Counted from the first letter of the stretch, positions 1-4,620 are shown. The stretch is DNA of 5,996 nucleotides from Bacteroidota bacterium (GCA_003648575.1 QMPN01000189.1:1-5996); one strand, 5' to 3'. The notes: a model not told the origin generated them from the letters alone. Numbers and translations are program-made.

Positions 1-255
1 ATATATAATACTGAAGAAACACCTACTAATGCAAAAGGTGATGGTTGGGATTGTAATGGTTGTCCGATATATGAGGATACTGGACGAATATATTGTGAGG
101 GTACTCCGTATGCGGATTGGTGGAATTATATAACGGATGTTGAGGCTGGTAGGATAGAGAGGATTGATATGATATATAAGACATTGATATTAAATGAGTT
201 ATCATATTTGAGGAAATTATTATCTAATTTAATTGGTGAGCAGGATAGAGTATGA
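1..255 (+). CDS. C-terminal part of a Cys-rich phage protein (CxGCPI...CxGTPY type)
   Basis: The frame is open from the first base to TGA at 253-255, giving 84 residues; the start lies left of the window. The fragment carries C18-N-G-C21-P-I followed by C32-E-G-T-P-Y and W40-W41, then a leucine-rich, probably helical tail to the end. I recall small phage and prophage proteins with the same C-x-GCPI...C-x-GTPY order, usually with another CxxC pair nearer the N-terminus; that pair would be outside this window. The cysteines suggest metal binding, but no function is established that I know of. Its stop overlaps the ATG of the next gene by 4 nt (ATGA), so the two are probably translated together. 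Glu is mostly GAG and Arg mostly AGG, unlike genes at the right end. The coding call is firm; the family is a recollection of a pattern, not a search result. Confidence 0.8.
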   Translation: MYNTEETPTNAKGDGWDCNGCPIYEDTGRIYCEGTPYADWWNYITDVEAGRIERIDMIYKTLILNELSYLRKLLSNLIGEQDRV

Positions 256-689
256 AATTAAGTAAAGTAGAACGATTAGCATTAATCAATCAATATAAGA
301 TATTGGACATGGTTGATAACAGTAATGATCATGCTGAGAAGATAGACATATTAAAAAACGGTTATGTATATTTGTACAGTAAGGTATTTGAGGACATATC
401 GGATGATCAGGATATATGTTCGTGTGAATTTTATTACAATGTGTTGAATATGCATAATCGATTAGGGATTGAGTTTGCTGGTATTCCAATAGAGGATGAT
501 AATTTTGATTATGTTTGTCATTTATTAGAATACAAATTTGTTAAAGTAAAGGGAGCGCCTAGATTTTTTGGTAATCGTGTACCAAATTATAAAATATGTA
601 TGCCACATATTTTGGGATTGTATCTGATGTTCATTGGGGAGGAGATTTTAGTAAGGAGCATAAGCAAGAAGTATTGGCTGCTGGGTTAG
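252..689 (+). CDS. YfbU family protein
   Basis: A 145-residue protein. The first 75 residues match the pattern of the YfbU family (E. coli YfbU, about 164 aa): E7-R-L at the start of helix 1, N13-Q-Y-K-I-L, then N36-G-Y, an acidic 'ISDD' turn at 49-52, and C58-E-F-Y-Y-N-V-L-N-M-H, which corresponds to the family's 'DIL(E/D)MY' helix. The C-terminal half (about 75-145) is more divergent and a little short, though a Y/F-rich stretch with PNY near 111 still looks family-like. YfbU proteins are small and soluble, and their biochemical role is unsettled; E. coli YfbU has been listed among small proteins that take part in mazEF-linked cell death. The ATG at 252 is preceded by AGGA at 242-245 (6-nt spacing) and overlaps the upstream stop. 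This is the only gene here ending in TAG. What it does for the phage is unknown. Confidence 0.78.
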   Translation: MKLSKVERLALINQYKILDMVDNSNDHAEKIDILKNGYVYLYSKVFEDISDDQDICSCEFYYNVLNMHNRLGIEFAGIPIEDDNFDYVCHLLEYKFVKVKGAPRFFGNRVPNYKICMPHILGLYLMFIGEEILVRSISKKYWLLG

Positions 690-690
690 T

Positions 691-876
691 ATGAAGGATG
701 AAGTAATAGCGCCATACATTCCAATATATCATAGATCACCAAATAAGTTTATTGGATATCATGAAGAAGATTTTGATGATGGATGTGGTCATAGGGCTAT
801 AGTAGTTGTAGCTAACTTTAAAGACAAGAAGGGTAATGATAAAGAGATGGTAGCATATGTTAGGTGGATATTATGA
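691..876 (+). CDS. Small hypothetical protein, 61 aa
   Basis: I do not recognise this protein. It starts one base after the TAG of the YfbU-like gene and ends at TGA 874-876. The N-terminus is Pro/Tyr/His-rich (P8-Y-I-P-I-Y-H around residues 8-14). A short acidic segment 'EEDFDDGCGH' follows, then a hydrophobic beta-like run A-I-V-V-V-A-N-F, a Lys/Asp-rich turn, and a final strand ending V-R-W-I-L. This looks like a compact beta-rich fold. Only a weak GGG precedes the ATG, so translation probably depends on ribosomes finishing the gene in front. The frame stays open for 38 codons beyond the TGA, with a CxxC motif (see findings), so the gene might once have been longer. Confidence 0.7.
   Translation: MKDEVIAPYIPIYHRSPNKFIGYHEEDFDDGCGHRAIVVVANFKDKKGNDKEMVAYVRWIL
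862..867 (+). promoter_or_regulatory. Ribosome binding site AGGTGG for an ATG at 873
   Basis: AGGTGG lies 5 nt before the ATG at 873, inside the end of the preceding gene. The ATG sits in an ATGA stop/start overlap of the kind used by five intact gene pairs in this window. Similar sites precede the starts at 1727 (GGTAGG) and 4578 (AAAGGTGG). The site therefore argues that a real gene once began at 873, although its frame now stops after four codons. Confidence 0.45.
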
Positions 877-1021
877 TTTGGGTATAATATTAAAAGACGT
901 TGTAATGTGGACACTCGGTGTGGTTCATGTAAGAGGCATCTAGCTGAATTTGGTCATATTGTTAACAGCAGGATTAATTACAGGAATATGTAAGTTGACA
1001 TTTGATTTAATTAGGGTATAG
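873..1021 (+). pseudogene. Probable broken small membrane protein gene
   Basis: From the ATG at 873 the frame reads M-I-W-V and then TAA. If one G is added to the GGG at 880-882, the frame changes to one that reads G-I-I-L-K-D-V-V-M-W-T-L-G-V-V up to TAG at 941-943. After the TAG the same frame continues with a 25-residue, strongly membrane-like segment (L-N-L-V-I-L-L-T-A-G-L-I-T-G-I-C) to a tandem TAG TAA at 1019-1024. This would be a 45-50 residue protein with one or two membrane helices, inactivated by a 1-nt deletion and a nonsense codon. Alternatives are a shorter product from the ATG at 905 if TAG is read as sense, or simply non-coding DNA whose T-richness looks hydrophobic. The promoters at 880-889 and 995-1022 overlap it, which favours decay or a regulatory role. 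Confidence 0.35.
880..889 (+). promoter_or_regulatory. Candidate -10 element, GGGTATAATA
   Basis: A perfect TATAAT at 883-888 is preceded by GGG and followed by A, matching the core of the two better promoters at 1014-1023 and 4551-4560. No good -35 lies at 16-18 nt upstream (TTAGGT at 860-865 is poor). The case rests on the shared core and on the position just past a stop codon. If active, it would transcribe the 890-1010 interval and onward. Confidence 0.3.
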
Positions 1022-1022
1022 T
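995..1022 (+). promoter_or_regulatory. Sigma70-type promoter for the 1052-3837 block
   Basis: A consensus -35 TTGACA (995-1000), a 16-nt spacer and a -10 TATAGT (1017-1022) lie in the gap before the gene at 1052. Transcription would begin near 1029, leaving a leader of about 23 nt that contains AGGT at 1040-1043, 8 nt before the ATG. No intact gene covers the site. The host RNA polymerase main sigma factor would be expected to read it. The -10 sits in the motif TAGGGTATAGTA, nearly identical to TAGGGTATACTA at 4549-4560. No hairpin that would act as a terminator is visible just upstream. Confidence 0.62.
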
Positions 1023-1051
1023 AAGTTTGATAACCACATAGGTATTGAATA

Positions 1052-1273
1052 ATGAGAATAGAAGAGCCACAACATAAATTACCAGATGAATTTGGTAATG
1101 ATTTAGAGTTTTTAGAAGTAACTCCTGCTAAAGGGGATGCTTATTATGATAAAGAAAAGGACCGAGCTATAATCGTGTATCATCATAGTATTAGGATATA
1201 TTTCAATCGTAGTAAGGGACGAGTTGACAAGACGGCTTGTAATTTCAGTGATTATGAAGAGATAAGGTTATGA
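1052..1273 (+). CDS. Small hypothetical protein, 73 aa
   Basis: I do not recognise this protein. It is the first gene after the promoter at 995-1022. The start ATG has AGGT at 1040-1043. The product is soluble and charged: an acidic N-terminal third, a run Y-Y-D-K-E-K-D-R followed by a beta-like A-I-I-V-Y-H-H-S-I-R-I-Y-F, then a basic turn 'NRSKGRVDK' and an acidic C-terminus. The alternating hydrophobic pattern suggests a small beta sheet. Its TGA overlaps the next ATG by 4 nt, so it is coupled to the membrane protein that follows. Confidence 0.75.
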   Translation: MRIEEPQHKLPDEFGNDLEFLEVTPAKGDAYYDKEKDRAIIVYHHSIRIYFNRSKGRVDKTACNFSDYEEIRL

Positions 1274-1602
1274 GACTTACATTGTTAGTTATTGTGGTTA
1301 TTATGTATAATGGCAATCAAATATACAGTTTATTTGTAATTGGTGCTATAATAGGATTAATACCAGTAGTATCTTTTGTGTTGTATGATTTGCTAATATA
1401 TTTAGCTGTAGCGAAAACGATGCCACATAGAAATTTTACATTTGTTGAATATAATGATATTGATTATATTATCAAGAGTGGATATGCTGCTAATAGATCT
1501 ATTAAGGATGTAACTGAAGAGGTTATATGTTATATACATCCGACGTGTAAAGAGTATAGTTTACCTGAACCACATTCCAAATTTAAAAGTAAGGAAATGT
1601 AA
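1270..1602 (+). CDS. Small membrane protein, 110 aa
   Basis: The N-terminal half is membrane-embedded: a short hydrophobic start (residues 2-13) and then a long hydrophobic stretch at about 18-49 that contains L-F-V-I-G-A-I-I-G-L-I-P-V-V. The internal Pro and the length (about 32 residues) allow one long helix or a tight hairpin. The C-terminal half (50-110) is soluble, with tyrosines, a 'YNDIDYIIKSGY' segment, two cysteines ('CYIHPTC') and a basic end. I do not recognise a family. The start at 1270 overlaps the previous stop (ATGA). An ATG at 1303 is an alternative start that would remove the first short hydrophobic run, but the overlap and the upstream AGAG/AAGG favour 1270. By size it could be a holin-like or envelope-modifying protein, but no neighbour supports a lysis role. 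Confidence 0.75.
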   Translation: MRLTLLVIVVIMYNGNQIYSLFVIGAIIGLIPVVSFVLYDLLIYLAVAKTMPHRNFTFVEYNDIDYIIKSGYAANRSIKDVTEEVICYIHPTCKEYSLPEPHSKFKSKEM

Positions 1603-1605
1603 AAG

Positions 1606-1734
1606 ATGAGTAAACAAGAGCGAACAATAATTTTGGCGTTGGTTTTATCGTTGAGTATAGTACTTGGGTTATCACATAGTACAAAACCTAGTAAACCAAT
1701 GGGCACATCAATAATGGTAGGTGCATATGGATAA
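1606..1734 (+). CDS. Short signal-anchored or secreted peptide, 42 aa
   Basis: A 42-codon gene begins with ATG three bases after the previous stop and ends at TAA 1732-1734. The product has a classic N-terminal export signal: a charged n-region (M-S-K-Q-E-R), a hydrophobic core T-I-I-L-A-L-V-L-S-L-S-I-V-L-G-L, then a polar tail rich in Ser, Lys and Pro. There is no cysteine, so it is not a lipoprotein. It would be either a single-span inner-membrane peptide with a roughly 20-residue periplasmic tail or a cleaved secreted peptide. AAGGA at 1591-1595 is a possible but distant ribosome binding site. It overlaps the next gene by 8 nt, an arrangement repeated three more times in this window, which supports it being real. 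Function is unknown. Confidence 0.65.
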   Translation: MSKQERTIILALVLSLSIVLGLSHSTKPSKPMGTSIMVGAYG

Positions 1735-2167
1735 ATCCATCAAAGAATTGTTTGATCAATTAGTAGAGATTATTGCGTTTCATATACTGACAGAGCCATC
1801 CACATCTGATGTTGGATTCAAGTGGAAGTATATGGGGACTGAGTTTGTTGAGCGATTTGATGCCATGTGTGATGTATATCGTATTGTTATTTTTAATAAA
1901 GAAACTGATACGTGTATAACATATATGGATATGTGGCAAGTTTATGAATCTGATAATGTACACATTGATACTAAAATATACAATATAAGAACTGAGTTTT
2001 CATATGTTGTTCATGATATTGTTAGTTATTTTATGTATTGTCCAGATTTTGTCAAGTATCAAGAAAGCCATATTACTGATAAGCCACAAGAGAAACATCT
2101 AGTAGATTTAACATTAACAAATTTAACAATTGGGCAAGTTGCTTATATTATGGAATATTTGAAATGA
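1727..2167 (+). CDS. Hypothetical protein, 146 aa
   Basis: I do not recognise this protein. I choose the ATG at 1727 (M-D-K-S-I-K) over the in-frame GTG at 1721, because GGTAGG at 1716-1721 and AGGTG at 1719-1723 are correctly placed for 1727 and would overlap a GTG start. The N-terminus is an amphipathic helix (I-K-E-L-F-D-Q-L-V-E-I-I-A-F). The middle is aromatic-rich with alternating strands (K-W-K-Y-M-G, Y-R-I-V-I-F-N-K, T-Y-M-D-M-W). The C-terminal third has two helical stretches. It looks like a soluble alpha/beta protein. Its first 8 nt overlap the stop of the small secreted peptide gene and its TGA overlaps the next ATG, so it lies inside a coupled series. Confidence 0.78.
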   Translation: MDKSIKELFDQLVEIIAFHILTEPSTSDVGFKWKYMGTEFVERFDAMCDVYRIVIFNKETDTCITYMDMWQVYESDNVHIDTKIYNIRTEFSYVVHDIVSYFMYCPDFVKYQESHITDKPQEKHLVDLTLTNLTIGQVAYIMEYLK

Positions 2168-2646
2168 CTAAAGAAACAAAATTAGATCAATTGGGAAAAA
2201 AGATCCAAACCAACAAGATTGAGGTAACACACCAAACAAAGCGTATGCAGCGTGTCATTGATACGTTGTGTGGGCCATTTGGAGTATATTTGGGTGTCCT
2301 TGGTTGTGTTCGGGTGTGTCCACATAATGGTCATTTTCGGTTTATTGATGATTATCGTGTAATGCTTGACATGAACCCACTGCAACAATTTGCTATAATG
2401 ATTAAAATTCCAAATGATCAGGATCAACATTACGTTGTGGTACGATTAAAGCTGTTTATTAGTGTTTTTGGTAATGAAGTTGAATTAATTAGAATTGATG
2501 GACCCGAAGCTGAAAGGTGTAATGCAACAAATGATACTATTGTTCATGCTTTTCTGTACGAATATTTAAATGATATTATAAACAAGACCTTGCCAGACAA
2601 CAGCAACTCTGAAGTTATAGCCGTAACAAATTTAACCAAAGGATAA
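2164..2646 (+). CDS. Hypothetical protein, 160 aa
   Basis: I do not recognise this protein. A Lys/Gln-rich, likely helical N-terminus (1-34) leads into a Cys/Gly-containing stretch (C36-G-P-F-G-V-Y-L-G-V-L-G-C48, C52-P-H-N-G-H57). A strand-rich core follows (Y-R-V-M-L-D-M, F-A-I-M-I-K-I, Y-V-V-V-R-L-K-L-F, V-E-L-I-R-I-D-G), then a helix I-V-H-A-F-L-Y-E-Y-L-N-D-I-I and a polar tail. The Cys and His residues at 36-57 could bind a metal, but their spacing matches no motif I know. The ATG overlaps the preceding TGA by 4 nt, with only a weak GGA upstream, so coupling is likely. The order strands-then-helix suggests a small alpha/beta domain. Confidence 0.78.
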   Translation: MTKETKLDQLGKKIQTNKIEVTHQTKRMQRVIDTLCGPFGVYLGVLGCVRVCPHNGHFRFIDDYRVMLDMNPLQQFAIMIKIPNDQDQHYVVVRLKLFISVFGNEVELIRIDGPEAERCNATNDTIVHAFLYEYLNDIINKTLPDNSNSEVIAVTNLTKG

Positions 2647-2649
2647 TCA

Positions 2650-3144
2650 ATGAGTAAAAAAACATATATTGGAATATTTATTCGAGTGGATTTGACAATT
2701 AATGATGTTGACCACGACAGTAAAGAATGTCCAAATGGTCATGTTATTCAACAACACATTGCAAAGCAATATTGTGGTGATTGTGGAGTTATGTTGACTG
2801 AGTGTAAAATACCAGATACTGACATTGTGACCACCTGGGATTTGTATATGGATGGTGTACTTGCTGATGATGATTATAATAGTCTTCTCGTTGTTACTAA
2901 TGTAAGGGATCATACAGTTCGTGTAGATAAGAATGTTGATAAAGTTGAACATCTTATTATCAGGGGATGTAATGGATTTTATTTAGATCAATACGACTCA
3001 ACTATTGCATTAGATCATACTGCAGTTAATGGGCAAGTGATGGTGAAGGCTTTTGCTGACCAATATGCTGATTTGATTGGACGATTGAAGCCACATTACA
3101 AAGATTTTAAAATTATGTATGGAGTATTACAATATTATGAATGA
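2650..3144 (+). CDS. Zinc-ribbon-like hypothetical protein, 164 aa
   Basis: An N-terminal segment holds C27-P-N-G-H31 and, ten residues on, C42-G-D-C45-G. This C-x3-H...C-x2-C arrangement is typical of a small zinc-binding knuckle (a CPxGH turn paired with a YCxxCG turn), and similar ones occur near the N-terminus of uncharacterised phage proteins. C52 could be a further ligand. It is flanked by a strand (T-Y-I-G-I-F-I-R-V-D-L) before the motif and an alpha/beta region after it; residues 125-164 are mainly helical. AAAGGA at 2638-2643 is 6 nt before the ATG, a good ribosome binding site, so this gene probably initiates independently. The zinc binding is read from the motif only, and the partner (nucleic acid or protein) cannot be told. 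Confidence 0.78.
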   Translation: MSKKTYIGIFIRVDLTINDVDHDSKECPNGHVIQQHIAKQYCGDCGVMLTECKIPDTDIVTTWDLYMDGVLADDDYNSLLVVTNVRDHTVRVDKNVDKVEHLIIRGCNGFYLDQYDSTIALDHTAVNGQVMVKAFADQYADLIGRLKPHYKDFKIMYGVLQYYE

Positions 3145-3334
3145 TATTCAAGATCCAGAATTGCCTATATATGATTCACTTAATGGTTGGTATGCTGTCA
3201 CGCGTAAGGGATTATTGACCAGGATGTTCAGAGATAACGAAGAACAAATGGATCCTGATTTATACAAAGAAGCTGTTATGGTAGCAGAAGAATGTATTAG
3301 AACTGGTGAACCACCTTTTGGAGGATGGAGATGA
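3137..3334 (+). CDS. Small hypothetical protein, 65 aa
   Basis: I do not recognise this protein. Two in-frame ATGs exist, at 3119 and 3137. I prefer 3137 because it gives the 8-nt stop/start overlap seen at 1727, 4868 and 5858, and because GGAG at 3121-3124 precedes it (12 nt, long but usable), whereas nothing like a ribosome binding site precedes 3119. The product has a polar N-terminus with P-E-L-P-I-Y, a basic middle (V-T-R-K-G-L-L-T-R-M-F-R), an acidic helix (P-D-L-Y-K-E-A-V-M-V-A-E-E-C-I) and a Gly/Pro end (E-P-P-F-G-G-W-R). The last codons double as the next gene's ribosome binding site. Confidence 0.68.
   Translation: MNDIQDPELPIYDSLNGWYAVTRKGLLTRMFRDNEEQMDPDLYKEAVMVAEECIRTGEPPFGGWR
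3320..3324 (+). promoter_or_regulatory. Ribosome binding site GGAGG deciding the start at 3331
   Basis: GGAGG ends immediately before an ATG at 3325 and lies 6 nt before a second in-frame ATG at 3331. The spacing rules out 3325 and supports 3331, which also makes an ATGA overlap with the upstream stop. Confidence 0.7.
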
Positions 3335-3837
3335 GAGTTGAAGTCCGTCAAAAACATTATGTTAAGCGTATTCGAACATTTATTGGTTGTTCTGGTTATG
3401 ATGAACCGGAGTACGACATTAGTTATGAAAATCACGTCAAGGATGTTAAGTATGTAGTATTTGCTAAAGATGAACAAGATTTGTTTAATGACTTGATGAT
3501 TAAATCTAGACCTTTGGTTATGCAAAAGTTAAGAGATGAAGTGACATCTGTTTATAATAGTGTTAATGATTACAATACAGATGTTGATAAACGATTTCGT
3601 AATGATTACATTAAATGGCAAAGTAAATATGACAGATCTATTTCGATTATCAAATGGTATTTGTGGTGTGTTAAGCCAGTAGATTATGATGATGAATACA
3701 AAAAGAAAAGCCTGGATGTTGTTATGCGCAAAATCAAAATGAAGACATACAATTTGGTATTGTGTCATGATGTTAATATATTTCCAGATTTAAAAGTATC
3801 CCAATACAAAAAGATAATGAAGTTGGTTGGTGGTTAA
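3331..3837 (+). CDS. Hypothetical protein, 168 aa
   Basis: I do not recognise this protein. It starts at 3331 under the strong GGAGG site. It is highly charged and Lys/Arg/Asp/Tyr-rich: a basic N-terminus (R-Q-K-H-Y-V-K-R-I-R), an acidic tyrosine-rich stretch at about 24-45, and a long, probably helical middle (about 50-115) with many Asp/Asn/Lys residues and F-R-N-D-Y-I-K-W-Q. Then come an aromatic W-Y-L-W-C segment and a very basic section (V-V-M-R-K-I-K-M-K) before the end. There is no signal peptide or membrane helix. The basic patches would suit nucleic-acid or protein binding, but this is only composition. It is the last gene of the block; its TAA is followed by a 48-nt gap. Confidence 0.78.
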   Translation: MRVEVRQKHYVKRIRTFIGCSGYDEPEYDISYENHVKDVKYVVFAKDEQDLFNDLMIKSRPLVMQKLRDEVTSVYNSVNDYNTDVDKRFRNDYIKWQSKYDRSISIIKWYLWCVKPVDYDDEYKKKSLDVVMRKIKMKTYNLVLCHDVNIFPDLKVSQYKKIMKLVGG

Positions 3838-3861
3838 GATACAAAATGATCTAAATATAGT
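3834..3861 (+). promoter_or_regulatory. Weak promoter candidate before the gene at 3886
   Basis: In the short gap after 3837, TTAAGA (3834-3839), a 16-nt spacer and TATAGT (3856-3861) resemble a sigma70 promoter with a poor -35. Transcription would begin near 3868, just ahead of AGGAG at 3873-3877. Unlike the other candidates it lacks the GGG before the -10. The main support is its placement in one of only three real gaps in the window. Confidence 0.3.
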
Positions 3862-3885
3862 ATTACAGGTCGAGGAGAAAATGTA

Positions 3886-4110
3886 ATGACACGTTTAGTA
3901 GTTGTTGTAATTGTAACCATATTTATTTTTGTGGGATTGCAATATAAACCATACCAAACTAAGGAAGAACGGATTAGTCAAGTTGATGAAGTAGTAGCTG
4001 AATGTAAATTATTCGAATATTTTTATTATTGTCTAGCTCGTCGTGGTGTTTCCATACAACGAATAAACGCCGAATATCACAAACAAATGTCAGAAGTGGA
4101 AGATAGTTAA
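3886..4110 (+). CDS. Signal-anchor membrane protein, 74 aa
   Basis: The N-terminus M-T-R is followed by a hydrophobic segment at residues 4-18 (L-V-V-V-V-I-V-T-I-F-I-F-V-G-L), short for a membrane span but fitting a signal anchor, so the remainder (19-74) would be periplasmic. That part is mostly polar and helical, with two cysteines (C40, C49) that could form a disulfide around the aromatic F-E-Y-F-Y-Y. AGGAG at 3873-3877 lies 8 nt before the ATG and is one of the strongest ribosome binding sites in the window. An ATG at 3881 is followed at once by TAA and is not a start. The TAA abuts the start of the lipoprotein gene, so the two are probably made together. I recognise no family. Confidence 0.75.
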   Translation: MTRLVVVVIVTIFIFVGLQYKPYQTKEERISQVDEVVAECKLFEYFYYCLARRGVSIQRINAEYHKQMSEVEDS

Positions 4111-4548
4111 ATGATTACCGATTGTATGAAATTAGCATTGTGTATTGTAATATTAACTGGATGTGTTTCCGGTAACCTAGCTGTTCGATCTAACGGTATC
4201 CACCCATCAGCTGACATTGTCTGTATAATGAATATGGACGGTGATAAAGTTAATGAAATTGATGTTATATTAAATCGATTAGTATTAGAAAATGGGTTTG
4301 GATCCTATATCTATTTAGGTATGCAAAACCGTCCAAGGTTTTGTAGATATGTAGTAACATATAATATTGATAAACGATATGATTTAAGACACCACCCATT
4401 ACAATATGCTAAGTTTTGGTTATATAATGGTAATGTAGTAATTGGTATTGGTGAATATAAAAACAATGGTCATTATTTTTTCAACACCCATCCAAGTACG
4501 GAACAACGACTGCGTCCTGTAGTTAATATGTTGATCCAAGGATATTAA
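4111..4548 (+). CDS. Lipoprotein, resembles the Sbal_3080 family
   Basis: The N-terminus is a type II signal peptide: M-I-T-D-C-M-K, a hydrophobic core L-A-L-C-I-V-I, and the lipobox L-T-G-C18. Cleavage would leave a 128-residue lipidated protein. The residue after Cys is Val, not Asp, so in a Gram-negative host it would be sorted to the outer membrane. The mature part carries an order I associate with Sbal_3080-type lipoproteins of gammaproteobacteria: D-I-V-C-I-M-N, an I-D-V-I-L-N-R-L helix, E-N-G-F-G, R-F-C-R-Y-V-V-T-Y, Y-D-L, Y-A-K-F-W-L-Y-N-G, and a final helix of S-T-E-Q-R-L. Their function is not known to me. The start at 4111 has GGAAG at 4098-4102, 8 nt away; an ATG at 4126 would keep the lipobox but lacks a ribosome binding site. 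A surface role such as superinfection exclusion is possible but unproven. Confidence 0.82.
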   Translation: MITDCMKLALCIVILTGCVSGNLAVRSNGIHPSADIVCIMNMDGDKVNEIDVILNRLVLENGFGSYIYLGMQNRPRFCRYVVTYNIDKRYDLRHHPLQYAKFWLYNGNVVIGIGEYKNNGHYFFNTHPSTEQRLRPVVNMLIQGY

Positions 4549-4559
4549 TAGGGTATACT
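4531..4559 (+). promoter_or_regulatory. Sigma70-type promoter for the 4621 block
   Basis: TTGATC (4531-4536), a 17-nt spacer and TATACT (4554-4559) form a good promoter that begins inside the end of the lipoprotein gene. Its core TAGGGTATACTA matches the promoter at 995-1022 except for one base. Transcription would begin near 4566, in or next to the AAAGGTGG that precedes the micro-ORF at 4578, so the transcript has almost no leader ahead of that site and more naturally serves the gene at 4621. Confidence 0.58.
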
Positions 4560-4577
4560 ATATCAAAGGTGGTACAT

Positions 4578-4619
4578 ATGAATGTACTGGTTGGAATTAT
4601 TAGTTTTATAGGATACTAA
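4578..4619 (+). CDS. 13-codon hydrophobic micro-ORF
   Basis: ATG at 4578 has a strong ribosome binding site, AAAGGTGG at 4565-4572 with 5-nt spacing, and reads M-N-V-L-V-G-I-I-S-F-I-G-Y before TAA at 4617-4619. The stop is one base before the ATG of the next gene. The peptide is almost wholly hydrophobic. It may be a leader whose translation couples to the gene at 4621, a tiny membrane peptide, or the remnant of a longer gene. The ribosome binding site is better than that of most real genes here, which is the main reason to list it. Confidence 0.4.
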   Translation: MNVLVGIISFIGY

Positions 4620-4620
4620 C

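Noticed and set aside
4..9. TATAAT at the left edge as a promoter
   Set aside because: It lies in coding sequence, the upstream half is outside the window, and it lacks the GGG core shared by the other candidates.
911..924. Small hairpin ACAC-TCG-GTGT as a terminator
   Set aside because: The stem is only 4 bp and no T run follows it.
934..990. tRNA-like D-arm string (TAGCTGAATTTGGT) in the gap
   Set aside because: The flanking bases do not pair into D-, anticodon- or T-arms, and there is no GGTTCRA box at the right distance.
1721..1729. GTG at 1721 as the start of the 146-aa gene
   Set aside because: The GTG lies within the ribosome binding site that serves the ATG at 1727.
3119..3136. ATG at 3119 as the start of the 65-aa gene
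   Set aside because: It has no ribosome binding site and would overlap the preceding gene by 26 nt, unlike all other junctions here.
2647..3525. Long minus-strand open frames (2647-2952 and 3148-3525)
   Set aside because: They mirror well-supported + strand genes, have low-complexity Ile/Thr/Asn-rich translations, lack ribosome binding sites and would cut across several coupled gene boundaries.
3886..4548. Inner/outer spanin pair (Rz/Rz1-like)
   Set aside because: The membrane protein is too short and lacks a long coiled coil, the lipoprotein is long and not Pro-rich, the genes do not overlap or nest, and no endolysin or holin is nearby.
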